Shown piece by piece: positions 26,625 to 43,000 of a stretch of 64,000 bases of DNA. The notes under the pieces are model-generated. The model worked only from the letters and a program-made list of their open reading frames with translations, was not told where the DNA came from and made no database searches. The DNA is from Lineus longissimus. Taxonomy: Eukaryota > Nemertea > Pilidiophora > Heteronemertea > Lineidae. The stretch lies in the NCBI RefSeq assembly GCF_910592395.1, contig NC_088308.1, positions 18,181,501 through 18,245,500 on the forward strand, in the 5' to 3' direction. Position 1 is the stretch's first letter. Each line of letters begins with the position of its first letter. Position numbers and translations under genes: made by a program.

Positions 26625-29600
26625 ATGGCTAATGCGTGGTTTATCGTGCTTGGCTCCTGTCTGCTCTTCTCCACCCTTTCGTGTGGTGAATTCACATCGA
26701 CTGGAGCTTTGCGTAGGTTGGCCAGGAGGGTTTGTTGTTTTCAAGATGCTCTGAAACCATCGTAAGTACAGGTGTAAAAGCCTTTTCAAATGCAATCAAA
26801 GAACGACCACTCCTTTCTATACATCCGTACTTGCAGACTTCAATTAACACTTGAGAACCACAAGTAAAACTTAAGATTTAGGGAACGTAAAAGTTGAGCA
26901 ATTGCATTTTGGTCTGGGCTGCTTCCCCTCAATTTCTTAAAGGGACAACTTGGGCGTGGGATTTACCTGGCCAGGAGGATAATGTGCCAACTTGACAACA
27001 TGCACCGCCGGTTGTAGTATGCCGTTCTGATAATGATTTTCACCAGTGTTGGAAGGAAGTTTGGGGGTCTGACTTCCGAATTTCAGGCAGGCTAAGGTTG
27101 CACCCCGTTCTGAGTGCATTGTTTATTGCAGTTCATAGAGTTTTCATTAAATCCTGTTTGGAGAAGTTGCGGTCCTGCTGGAAGCGATTTTTGTACTTCT
27201 TCTTCTTCTTCAGCGTTCAACCTGCCTAAGTACTATAACCTCAGTCCTGTGGCGGAGATGAAGCGGCTTGTCGCCCGAAGGTCCGGCTGTGTTCCCCACA
27301 GCTTTTCTTCGACCTTCGTGTCCTTTGGCCAGAATCTATTTCGTAAATCCTGGTACAGGGGACAGTCCTGTAGGATGTGCGTTGGTGTTTGCACTGCTGT
27401 CTGGCATTGGCATTCTGCTGTGTCTCTTACTCCTATACGTTTAAGATGCCCACGCAGGCCACAGTGGCCTGTTCTTAGACGGTAGATGGTAGTAGCGTCT
27501 TTTCGGTCAAGTAGCCACAGCTGATCTGATTGGGGGTGGTGATTTCCCTGGATTTTCTTCCAGTCATTTCTGCATTTCTGCTTCAGGAGTGTTGTTATTT
27601 CTCTGTATGACTGCTTCCCATTTGGCTGGATCTGTAGGCTTCCTTCTTTTGCTAGTTGGTCAGCCCTTTCATTTCCAGGTATTCCACAGTGGGCGGGAAT
27701 CCATTGCAAGACCACGTGGTGGTTACTGGTGAGATCTTGGAGGTGTTCTTTCAGATCTTTGATTTCTGACTCGATGTTTTCTGATCTTAGGGCTTCGAGT
27801 GTGGACAGTGAGTCTGTTAGAATGGCTAGCAGTGGTGATGTCATTTGGGACTGTGCTAGATGTTTCGCGGCAGTTGTTATAGCTAGCACCTCTGCTTTGA
27901 AGTTGCTGCAGTATTTTCCTTCAGGGACGGAGAGGGTTGAGCTTTCTCCACAAGGGTATCTTATGTAGATTCCACTTCCTCCGTTTTTCACTGCGCTTTC
28001 AGCTGATCCGTCCGTGTAGGCTAGTGTCCATCTGTCATGTGGGTATTGCCGGTCAATATGTTCCATGGTGAGAGCTTTTTGGATATCCGGTAGTTGGATC
28101 CCCTTGCTTCTCAGGTCTGGTACTGAAGGCTGGATTTCCACTCGGAGCTCTTGCTGGGACCACGCTGTTGGCTGCAGGTTTTCAACTTGATTTCCTGGCT
28201 GGAGCAATTCAGAAGCCGAATCTTGTAGACTCTTAGTCAGATGGTTTTGACTTTTGCGTTTTAGACGGTTCTTGGGCGTTTCCTCAAGCTTGGGGTGAAG
28301 AGGGTGACTTGGAAGGCGTCTGATTTTCTCCCCATGGATGAGGATTTTCTGGTTCCTCCTGTGTTCCAGGGGTTCGATGCCAGCCGTCCTTTCCATGTCA
28401 GCAATCGGGGTCGACTTCATAGCTCCTAGGATTATCCTCAGGCCGAAGTTCTGTACTTTGTCGAGTTTTGCTTGGTTTGTTTTGGCGGTTGTTGCCCAGC
28501 TTTGAGAAGCATACTCCATAACTGGTCTTACACCAGGTCATTCCCCAAGAAGACAACCCCACCTTCATTGGCATCAAACATGACTCCAGGATGACATGGA
28601 AGACACAAGTCGAGTCAGTCAGAGACAGAGCAATCAAACGATTAGCCCTGATGAAGAAGCTTGCGGGAACCGGCTGGGGCGCTAACGCCAGGATACTCAA
28701 GCAGGTCTACACAGGATCTGTAAGTTACAGATCCTGTGTAGACCTGCTTGAGTATCCTGGCGTTAGCGCCCCAGCCGGTTCCCGCAAGCTTCTTCATCAG
28801 GGCTAATCGTTTGATTGCTCTGTCTCTGACTGACTCGACTTGTGTCTTCCATGTCATCCTGGAGTCATGTTTGATGCCAATGAAGGTGGGGTTGTCTTCT
28901 TGGGGAATGACCTGGTCTCCTAGTCCTATCTTGAGTGTGATGTTTACCTTTTTTGTAGATAGGATGAAAAGGGTGGCACAGGTTTTTGTCTTGCTTGTTT
29001 CTTGTCCCCAATCATCTGCCCAGGTGTCGACGTTATTCACAGTTTCTTGAATGCGTTTTGTGGCAGTGCTTGTGTACAGAGTTGTACTCCAGACAGAGAA
29101 GTCATCCGCATGTAAGGTGTTGGAGACGCTTGGGGGTACGCATTCAGTGAGATCGTCTATGTAGACAAGGAAGAGGGTGGGGGATATCACGCTTCCCTGT
29201 GGTACACCTTCTATGAGTTTAATCCTGTGGCTGAGGATGCCGTCTAGTTTGACTCTTGCTGTTCTTTGGTGTAGAAAACCTTTCGTCCACCTGTAGAGGC
29301 GTCCGGTTACACCTTTCTTTTGTAGTTTCAGGAGAAGGCCGTTCTTCCAGACACGGTCAAAGGCTTGTGTGAGGTCAAAGAACACAGCAAGTGTGCTTTT
29401 CTTCTCCTGGAAACCATTTTCTACTTCTTGGGCAAGGAGTGAAAGCTGATCTTCGGTACTCCTATGTTTCCTGTATCCGGATTGGGTTGGGCTGAGAAGG
29501 CTCTTGGACTCTAGGTGCCACATTAGGCGTTTGTTCACCATTTTCTCCATCAGTTTCCCAACACAGCTTACAAGGCTTATGGGTCTGTAATTTTCTGGGT

Positions 29601-32542
29601 GTGCTCTGTTCTTTCCCTTTTTGTGGATTGGAGTTATGTGAGCCTCTTTCCATACTGATGGTACAGTCCCCTTCTTCCAGCATTTGTTGTAGATATGTAG
29701 GAGAGTGTCCTTGGCCTTGGATTTTTGTACTAAAACCAATATATCTTATGCCCATGTCTGTGGTGCGTGATTTACTAACGAATACGAAAACTCATCCGAA
29801 TGAGCCGGATGGATGTTCATCCGCTTCTAGACTGAATATCAATTAACCGAAGAGACAATTCAGCCCGCAAATCAATACTCTTCACCATGCACCCACGGCA
29901 AGTTATATAATTGTATGTCAGCATATTGTCTTTACAGACATCTGTTAAAACACTCCTGAAAATATAAATCAATGAACCAACCCTAAAGGACTTTGTCCAT
30001 GTAAATCAATGAACCAACCTTAGAGCACTTACATAAACACGCAACCTCCGCACAGGGGGATATTGTGGTTGTTGCTGAAATCCCTGATTGGCCAATGTCT
30101 TTAAACACTTCTCAGCCAACCAAATTTACTTCAGCCGCTGTGTTTTTTTTATTTTACTAAGATCCCAGTACAAAGGTCTAATTATGGTGAGCTGGGTGTG
30201 AATTTTATTTCACTTTTTGTTTGTTTTTAAAGTTTCGGTTCGGAGCGAAACCTCGACAGAGACACCCGGGATAAGGAATACAAATCGAAATTGGACCGGT
30301 GTCGCCGGGAGTTCTTGCTGTTTGAAAGACAAAAACGCTTTTCATTTATGTGGCCAGGTAAGATAAAATCTATTCGTCCTCGAATGGAAATCATGAAATT
30401 TAAAAAAGACAATAGACTGCACCAACCGTTTTGACCGACAGGGAAATAAAATCAAGCCCACGGCCATCCAGTTGGTCGGTTAGGTGTCAGCTGCTGTCTA
30501 CATCTCGTGGGATTTCGTGGGATTTCGATTAGATCGGTTTGATTCCGTGCAAACGGCCCTAGATCGGTCTAGATTAGTCTGCCGTGTAAACGCGCATGGT
30601 GTGATGTGGTCTGGTCTGGTTCGATGTAGGAGCTTACAATGTACGTCATTCCGAGACTTATGCAGAAGTAACTCTTTAATTTGACTTTTAGCTTGACAGC
30701 AGATTACGTTTAGTCGATACCACGACATTCCGCGGAATTCCAATCTAAGCATCGCCACTGGGGTTACTATCAACTTTTGGCTGTTGGATAATTATGAAGT
30801 CATTATTCGTGCACTAATTCTTCAGAAACGAAGTGGTGTGGACCTGGAAATGTCGCCGACAACTACACGGACCTCGGACCTGAACGGGAGGCGGATAAAT
30901 GCTGCCGAACGCACGATCACTGCCCGGATACAATCCGTCGCTTTTCGTATGATAGGAAATACAAACTGTGGAATACCTATTTCTCTACAGTGTGAGTAAA
31001 CAACATGAAAGTCGTAGTTCGCTACTTTTATGCCTGTAACATCTATAGTTGTTTTTTCCCATACTTTTTAGGGTGGCCATACAGCAGACGGCAGTTAGCG
31101 ATACCACGACTCTTCAATAAGGGGAAGACAGTGAGAAAACACAAAAAAATCAAACGATCACTGATTACTGAAAAAAGCGACGGGAGGAAAAAAATGAACG
31201 TTTACGCTTTTCACGGTCAATTCGCCCAGAAAGAGAAAACGAAGAACGAAAACTGCAGATTGAAGTTGTGATCATCTTCTTACTCTGAGTGCAATTGATG
31301 ATTCACGCTTTTGGTCAGCCCATGCATACAGTTGACACCTTGATCTACATGTTGCTCCCTTAATTCCAGGTCATCGTGTGCTTGTGACGCTGCTTTCAAC
31401 AAATGCCTGCATAATGTCAACAATGCAGCCACCACAGGAATCGGAGAGATGTTCTTCAATAAGCTAAATGTACCGTGTTTCAAGGAGAAAAGCCCTGGGT
31501 AAGTGTTTGAGGTCACCAGTCAAGCAAGTATCACCGAACAGCGAGATGTCGTCATTTCGACGTGTTGTCGCCACTTCGGGTGACCGCCTCCTCGAAACTC
31601 CCCTATTCGCCCTGGGTTGGTCCTTGCCTGACTTGTCCCTCATTCACAAATTCCATGCATCTGGAAAAGAATTTCAGCAGGCTCCCAATATTTACCAGAG
31701 TAAGGGTGGAAGACCTAGAGCAAAACCTACAATGTATGTAGAGGATGATGCGACTGCACAAATACGTTGTTAACGGTGTCCTTCATGTCTATACGGAGTG
31801 AAAGAAATCATGTCATAACTAGAAATGAAATGCCCGATAGGTCACTTCAATCTCCCCATTCAGCTAACTATAGCCAGTTCAAAATGAGTTTACTCTAGGT
31901 AGCAAAAGACAGCGCTGCGATCTATTCGAGATCGGATGGCGTCAATAATGACGGTAGATAGTGCGACTTATTTCAGAGATAAGCCTCATCTCAAAGCTGC
32001 TTCAAGATTCAAGATTCAAGATCAGTTATTCAGTAATTGAAAGCGCTAAACACCCACCCCCCTTTTACGGCTGTTTCTTGAGAAGTGGTGGGTGCATTCA
32101 TTTCTGCGGTCCGGACGCCCAGTGGATCGGCTTCGTCCCTCCCTTGAAGGAAGTATGAAGAGGATTTCGAATGGGCTGCCTCAGGAATTTACACATTTTC
32201 ATTAAAAATGCACCAAGTGTCAGTTTTGAAACTCCTCACCACGGTCCAATCGAAGACAAGATTATTTTCTATTGATCCTATGTACGAGATCGCGTTCCAA
32301 TGACTTCTTTCGTGCTCTATACCTACGCACTCCTACATAGGCCCTATAATGTACGCGTGCAGTTTAATTGAATGCTTGTTTTTAATTTCAGAAGTTCTGA
32401 AATGGCATTTTTTACCACTGGAAAGTATGAAGCACCGACGACTCCGACCAGCATCTCTCCGAATACGACTCCTACCAGTGTCTCTCCGAATGCGAACAGT
32501 GCTCTAAAGAATCCTGATTCCACCAAGCCGATTTCCCCCTGA
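26625..32542 (+). CDS. secreted phospholipase A2, group III (bee-venom type fold)
   Basis: Secreted calcium-dependent enzymes of this family hydrolyse the sn-2 ester of phospholipids. Exons 26625-26761, 30233-30357, 30826-30991, 31370-31498 and 32392-32542 have GT-AG borders and agree in phase at every junction, giving 235 aa. Residues 1-20 are a signal peptide (MANAWFIVLGSCLLFS..). A furin-type site R78-Q-K-R81 precedes the catalytic domain. The calcium loop is W91-C-G-P-G95, the catalytic motif CCRTHDHC has His117-Asp118, and exon 4 supplies CACDAAFNKCL and VPCF, all family hallmarks. The last exon encodes about 50 residues rich in Thr, Ser and Pro (TPTSISPN repeated), likely O-glycosylated. 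The first intron (3.5 kb) contains a non-LTR retrotransposon in antisense. The family includes venom enzymes, but nothing here indicates a venom role. The exact last exon is the least certain part. Confidence 0.87.
27233..28531 (-). pseudogene. RNase H and C-terminal part of the non-LTR element
   Basis: Continues the element after the palindrome, starting RPVMEYASQSWATTAKTNQ. RNase H catalytic acids are visible in AYTDGSAES, FKAEVLAI, ILTDSLSTLEAL and HCGIPGNERADQLA. A Cys/His knuckle (CGLRGH..CQCQ..HILQDC) follows. Without the inserted inverted copy it would be continuous with the reverse transcriptase. Confidence 0.9.
28532..28916. repeat. 385-bp perfect palindrome inside the non-LTR element
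   Basis: Two arms of 192 bp around a single central base at 28724 (CTGTAA-G-TTACAG). I found no mismatch between the arms by eye. The right arm is in the normal orientation of the element; the left arm is an inverted duplicate inserted between codons for GSV and RPVMEY, with GTAA as microhomology at the junction. Confidence 0.93.
28725..29719 (-). pseudogene. reverse transcriptase part of the non-LTR element
   Basis: Open from the truncated 5' end to the palindrome. It shows PIHKKGKNRAHPENYRPISL, motif A FFDLTQAFDRVW, GVPQGSVISPTLFLVYIDDL and the catalytic HADD box. It runs in frame into the inverted copy and ends there (last codon 28642). The first ten codons of the open frame (to 29739) belong to flanking host DNA. 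Confidence 0.9.
31072..31271 (+). other. possible alternative terminal exon of the phospholipase gene
   Basis: Lies in the intron between phospholipase exons 3 and 4. It follows a CTTTTTAG acceptor, is in the right phase for exon 2 (ending 30357), stays open for 66 codons and ends at TGA 31269-31271. The product would be secreted but lack the catalytic domain, with a strongly basic tail. The main transcript must skip it. It may be only a chance open frame in an intron. Confidence 0.25.
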
Positions 32543-32625
32543 TATCTCCGCTGCGGAAAACTCACCTTACCTTCACACTCAACCGCTGAACATTAGGAAT
32601 TCGCACATTTTCCGTCTTTCTACAG

Positions 32626-33706
32626 ATGACTGAACCAAGGGCAAGGGTCAATATTGGATTAAAACATCGTCGTAAAGGGGTTCAGGTAGATGCGGGAGCA
32701 GTGAATCAACAGAGGTCCCACAGAGACTTACTGGGCCTCTGTTGATTCTTTCTCTTCTTCTTCTTCTACTTTCAACTCGTCATAGACATTTTTACAATAT
32801 TTAATCCATTACAGGCCCTTGTTTCAGTCACCCGTGCATTCTATCACGGCTCTCCAGTGCCATCTAACTACGATTCGTCAGGGCCTTTCCCTCAGCACAT
32901 GACCGAAACGTGCATGTGCGAGGGAAGGCTCGTACCTTTGACCATGTTATTCGAGGATGTCCAACTATGCAAGTTTAAGAACTATTTATTCGTACCTCCA
33001 CCAAATAACTTCAGCCGAAAGAATACCTTTATTTGTTACCTTTGTTGTTCAACATCTCATAAGCTTTGATGACATGCATTGTTTCCTCATGTCGTTTTAT
33101 CGGCAGCGGTGTTCGACATTCCTCAGAGGATACCGACACGCTCAAAGCCGATAGATCGGCATGGCGTTTCCCAAGTGCAAATTATTACTGAGAAGTTCTT
33201 GGCAAAAAAGATAATTTGTAACATCTTCCCTATTTGTCATAAATAGCAATAAAGTCCAAATGATGTTACCTGCTTATATCAACCCGTCATTTTCATTTCC
33301 TTCCATGATTACTGGAAATCAGTCCTCATCGTAGGTGGTTGACAGACATGCATATGAAGTCCCAAGGTTTCTCTCAAGAGCGGATCAAGTGACACACATA
33401 AAAGCATTATGTACGATGATGGTACAATGGCCTGCAATTCGCCCCACATCCTACCCCTTTGCACTACTGGAGGGGAAGTACTTCCCGGCTTATTTCAGCA
33501 AGTTGCCATCTCATTGCCATCATTGGTCAGTTCCAACGATGACCTCGATAGAGAGATTCTACTCTACTTCCATCTGGTTGATTCGGTAGGTTTGAGTCGA
33601 AAGGGTGGCAACAGAAACAATATCCCTATCACGTGCATTCCTGCAGAAGCTCTGGGCGAAATATCATGATCATAAGAGGAGAATTGAAAACTACACCACT
33701 TGCTGA
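32626..33706 (+). CDS. possible small gene, unrecognised
   Basis: Several splice-flanked open segments share phase 0: 32626-32685 (starts with ATG directly after TTTCTACAG, ends CAG/GTAGAT), 32815 onward (after CCATTACAG; open to 33069, no good donor found), 33379-33585 (207 nt, ends TCG/GTAGGT) and 33647-33706 (after TTCCTGCAG, ends in TGA). The 33379 exon translates to protein-like sequence (for example GEVLPGLFQQVAISLPSL). I do not recognise a family. The donor of the second segment is the weak point. It might instead be further exons of a gene that I have not joined correctly. Confidence 0.35.
32701..32748. other. short perfect-stem hairpin
   Basis: GAATCAACAGAGG and CCTCTGTTGATTC are complementary around an inner TCCCA..TGGG, giving a stem of about 17 pairs with one bulge and a loop of about 11 bases. 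Too short for a usual microRNA precursor. In the first intron of the possible small gene. Confidence 0.5.
33099..33162. repeat. TGCCGAT mini-hairpin, copy B
   Basis: Right end AGCCGATAGATCGGCA is a hairpin and matches copies A and C; left end (TCGGCAGCGG) is diverged. Confidence 0.45.
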
Positions 33707-34139
33707 TGGCGTTGTTGTAGTATCTGTTAATGAGGGTAGCATTTCTTTTGATCATCTTAACTAGACAGATAGAGACAAGTACAATTCCCATTGATTAGTA
33801 GCAATTATTTATTAAGATGTGACCAATTAAAGGTTAGTTTCTCCTCACCCCTCGGATGCACAATGATGAACGCAACACTATCGGTCTTGATTTGACCTTT
33901 GGTACCTTGATAATAGGAGCCCTTACCAAGCGCTGCGGGTGACGATGAAGTACGAAGCATGTAAGCACGACTCTTTTTGAAAATTTCCCCGACTCCTTGT
34001 ACAACTAAGTATTGAAGAGATTTTACGAGAATTTACGAGTGTCGCGTCACTGAATTAACCTTCGCTGCTTGATGACTCGACACTCGTACACTTCGTCGTT
34101 CGCAGCGGTTGCGAAACTTGGCGATTGAGTGACGGCGAT

Positions 34140-34216
34140 AGAGAAGAAGAAGGAGCAGGAGGAGAGGAAGAAGGAGGAGAACAAAAAGTAGAAGAAGAAG
34201 AAGACGGAGGAGGTGG
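34140..34216 (+). repeat. GA-rich simple sequence
   Basis: Imperfect GAA/GGA run of about 75 bp; no gene. The surrounding 33707-34608 has no other supported feature apart from the ADH start region. Confidence 0.8.
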
Positions 34217-34608
34217 TGCATGCCGACTTGTACGAAAGTTACACACTGTTAAACTATACGATAAAGAAACTCAGGTAGGCATACACAGGTGAAAACTAGT
34301 AGAACAAGCAATTGTGATAAGAAACCTTGGGTCGGTCCATCAACCTACTTCATCGGGAAACCCCAACTACCTGGCACGAGCAAGTGCGCCGTGAGCGCAA
34401 AGAAGGTCATATAGACATGTTTATTCTTGGCAGAAAGAAAACCTTGAACCAACCTCGAACTACCATGAAAACAGGCTACTTGTGAAATACGATCTAGTTC
34501 CAACAAATTACCAGTCTAATCACAAAGATAGCCATTGCTGTCCTACTAACACACTTGCGGTAGCTTGGAAAGTCGGCTTTTACCCACCGTTGGTGCAGAT
34601 TCGGCAAC

Positions 34609-39156
<4,548 letters not shown>

Positions 39157-40042
39157 AGGAACCTGTATGTGTAGAACCTGATCGAGCTGTATGGGTTCGT
39201 CGGCATAAAACGCAATGAAAATCGTGAAGTGTTCGGGTAAACAAGAGAAGCCAACAACTAAATCCTCATCTTCAACGAAAACAAATAAAGAAGATTTGTT
39301 TGCTACTGACCAACTGCACCATGGACTAAAATTAGATCCGAGCTACATGCATGTATGTACGGATTAACTGTTCATATCAAAATGGAAAAAAGTGGTGTTG
39401 CAACCGCCCATAGAAAATGATTATTGTTGGTTATTTTTTCATCGTTGGCACCGACAGGTGTTATCAGTCGTAATGGGAGCGCAACCTTCTTTATTTTCGG
39501 GTACAGACGTGCCCGATTTTACTTGACCACGGCGCTGCACGAATGGAATGCAGTGTTTGTCCTCTCAGTAAGTTTCCTTTTCGTGAGGATCACAATCTTT
39601 TTGGAAGATAAATGACCGTATGTGAAATTAATGCAGAATATTACGTTCAAAGTCAGGAAACTGAGAGGACACTGTCTGCATCAAGTGATATCCGACACGC
39701 TATTCGTACCCGAACATGAAAAAAATTGTCTCCTAATAATTTACTATTATACTACTACTGACACGAATGGAAATGGTGATCACGTCCAATTCAAAGAGTA
39801 ACGCATTTTCCTTCAAGCCCTCCACTGCCTGTTCTCCCGCAAAATCTATTCAATTTATCAATGCAAAAACCCGCCGCGTTTTGCGAAGATACTTTCCCCT
39901 GAGACGTTGCAGTCAGCCTCCCCTGCTCCATTCACTCGCTCGACACCATCCGGCAAGGGTGTGGGATCTGTGCTACCTCTCCGTTCACTGTCTTGTGTCG
40001 CCATTTGCGGAGTCTTCTCCATGTTTATTGACGACGGAGAAG
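39157..40042. other. ADH 3' flank and upstream region of next gene
   Basis: Contains the ADH 3' UTR (AATAAA at 39284). No other supported exon until the signal-peptide exon at 40043. Confidence 0.5.
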
Positions 40043-43000
40043 ATGTTGATTAAAGTTATATTCGCTGGATTCTTGGCCTTTTTGGCAGGTAGGTAACCTT
40101 ATGACTTTCTATACAAACACCGTGCAACTTTAGTCAGGCTTTTGAAAAGGTTTGTTTTTCAGAGCAGAAACGGCACTGATGTAGTACAGTCAGATACCTT
40201 TCAGTTCGTGCGTATAGTTATTGCTGTATCAGTGAATGTTTTCTTCGTAGCCCCAGTCGCTGATTCTTATTGGTGTGATAAATGTATACGAAACGAACGA
40301 AGCATAGTAAGTAACCAGTCAGGCTACTGGTTCAATATATTGGTAGAGGCAAGTATGGATTAAAAATTGTTCTTACTGGTGGTAAAACTTATACTTTTTA
40401 CTGGTCACCGCGGTATAAAAAACACACATTTTACTGGTGATAAATACTGCCGTTAGTGTAGAACGACAGTGATATAAGCAAGAAATATGTATTAGCGACT
40501 GACCATATAAAACTGACAAAGAGAGTACATTGTAAAGGAGAAAGTGTCAAGTTTTGGATGTTTTTCATGTATAAGCGTAATTCCGTCTCAACATTTTGCA
40601 GCCGCAGATGAATTTTTTTTAAAAATTAATGGACAAACTACGGAAGCGTTGATATGCCATAAATGACGATGTCGGAAATTAATTAGGAAGTCAGCGCTTC
40701 GCAGTATGTCACCAATCAGCAGGTAAAGACGGCGTATGAACTATTCAAGAAAGAGATGAAATGGTGGAGTTGACGACATTATCCGATTTGTCTCCGCGCA
40801 CTTTCAGAAGGTGCCATCGCGGTACCGAAACAAAAGAATTGTCATATGCGTTGAAAAAAATTGTTATTCTCACTTTAATAGAGATGGGATCCGACTGTAT
40901 ACGGTTATTCCTTTTTTTGTTGCCAGCGAACCAATTCTTTTTAATATTTTAACATTTTTAAACGTACTGCCCGTCCTAAAGCAAAACTATAACTAACATC
41001 AGTGCTGTCGGTGCATATTTGCCAAACGCTGCTCGCTCAGTGATACGAAAAATTACACCGCCCTAGGAACATTTTTTGCCATAATAACGGCGCGACTAGA
41101 ATTAAGCTGTCAACATGACGCAAGCAAGATACATGTAGCATGCTTTTATCGCAAAAATTGCCTCACTTTAAAAAAGATGAGTCTTTGACTTATTTTTAAG
41201 TTGAAAAATGAGCGAATTTAGATGCCCGCATGCGTCTGACAATTGAAGAGGTAGGAAGCCCAATTTTAACCAACAGGTATAAATTAACGGTTATCTTTTA
41301 GTGTTTCCGACTCGGAGTGTTTGGTTTGGGAACACTGATAGACAGATCTTCTTTTTTTTCTGCTTCCCAGTCATTGTTCCTCGTGCTGTCTATTGTGTGG
41401 AAACACACTGAAATATTGGGGAACAACCAAAGTTCTGACACCATGCAGAAATCGCACTAGAAATCGTAACTCGAAACTAACTTGACGTTGCCAGAGAGAG
41501 GCACGGAAGTTTGACGAAAACTTACTGATATGATAATAATAATAATAATAACAATGAATCTTTTATATAGCGCAATTCCGTGACACTATAGTTCTCGCTC
41601 AAAGCGCTTTGGGATATCATATTATTACCCCGGTCTCCACAGAAATCAATCAGGGGTTTCAAGGAGCAACCAGAAGGTGCTCACTTCAACTCGACCAGTA
41701 GGGGAACTAAGCAGTGACGCGGCCGGGAGTCGAACCCTCGACCTCCTGATCATGAGGCCGACTCTCTTCCACTGCGCTACCACAATACGCTCTTCGGGGA
41801 TAAATGGAGAAAGAAATACTCACTTCGTTCGACCAAAGATGCTTTTGCCAACACGAAACTCCTCAGAAATAATGTCTGGTCACACCAGCTGAGACTAGTA
41901 CATAAATCAAATCAGGTCTAACTAGTCTAATGTACAATGTTCCATTCCAAGCACACCAGTCGCTCGGGATTGATTCCTCCGATCGTTAATTTTCGATCCT
42001 TTGTAGACCACGATATTTATACCATAGTTTATCACCTCTTGGGAGTTGTCTTTCAATGGCACATCAGCCAGTAACGATTCGTCTCGATTGAGCAATGATA
42101 GTCTGTGATTTTTAAATGATCTTAAAGCGTCCATCCACGAACAACCATCCGGGTCAAGTCCCAAGCGATTTCGCAAAACAACTGATTTAGCCTAATGTTC
42201 AGCCACGTTTTATTTGATTCGTGTGAGAGGTATCAATATTTATTTACTAATTGCCGCAGGATGAAGTGGCGGAATGGAAGAGTGAATTCGTGGTGTTGAG
42301 GACGAAATCCTATATGGGCGTCTTGGTCACAGCCATGTCCTGTTCTGTTCATGCTGGCACACAAGGCTCCAATATCGGAAAATTACTTTAACGAGGTCGA
42401 AGACGGTTATAAAAGTGGCGATTGTGTCTATTGCGGTATAGTATTAAAGATGGTGTTGTTTATAACTTCCATTCAAAATGGCGGCCAATTCTCTCAGGAC
42501 CAATGAGATAGCGCGTCTTTCATCGTTTGTTTCCAGTAATAACAGTTTATTGGTCGTAACCTCAACAGAATGTGAATATAAACGCATGAAAAGATAGTTA
42601 TGAGGTGACAGAGTGCGTGATGATGGTCTATTGACAGTTAGCTCAACTGGGGTTAATATTACGTGGCTATAACGCCAAGGCATCTAATCGCGTCGATCGG
42701 CCGAAATATCACGAGATCGTGCAACACGATTCAGGAAAGCTGTAGGTCGAAATGTCTACTGCCTAATTGCTACATTTGTATCTTCAGAAATCTAGATTAT
42801 TGCTTATAACCCGAAGACGCGATTTCCCCTTCTGCTCCAGCGCTCGTCTGCTGCGCCGGTGCGTTTCGACGAAAAAGTCATCACTGTGCTAGCTACCAAC
42901 GAACCTAAACGTTAAAATTCAAGTTAACATTTTTTGAATTTCGAACGAATGAACATGGACTTTAAACTAATCCGTTGCATTTAATTTCATTCGGGATAAA

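Larger units (their letters stand above)
27197..29719 (-). mobile_element. non-LTR retrotransposon (RT plus RNase H), 5'-truncated, with 11-bp target duplication
   Basis: Flanked by the direct repeat GATTTTTGTAC at 27186-27196 and 29720-29730, with a (GAA)4 tail at the 3' end (27197-27210 on the minus strand), which is how target-primed insertion looks. The 5' end is cut within the region before the reverse transcriptase, so no endonuclease is present. The coding region is RT then RNase H, as in the I/Jockey group (family knowledge). It lies antisense in phospholipase intron 1. A 385-bp palindrome interrupts the coding region. Confidence 0.92.

Noticed and set aside
28591..28806. Plus-strand frame (and 28748-29050) resembling reverse transcriptase
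   Set aside because: Only the inverted arm of the palindrome and antisense shadows of the retrotransposon.
26625..31271. First reading of exons 26625, 30233 and 31072 as a novel basic neuropeptide precursor
   Set aside because: Recognising the WCGPG and CCRTHDHC exon at 30826 in matching phase shows the gene is a group III phospholipase A2; the 31072 segment is kept only as a possible alternative exon.
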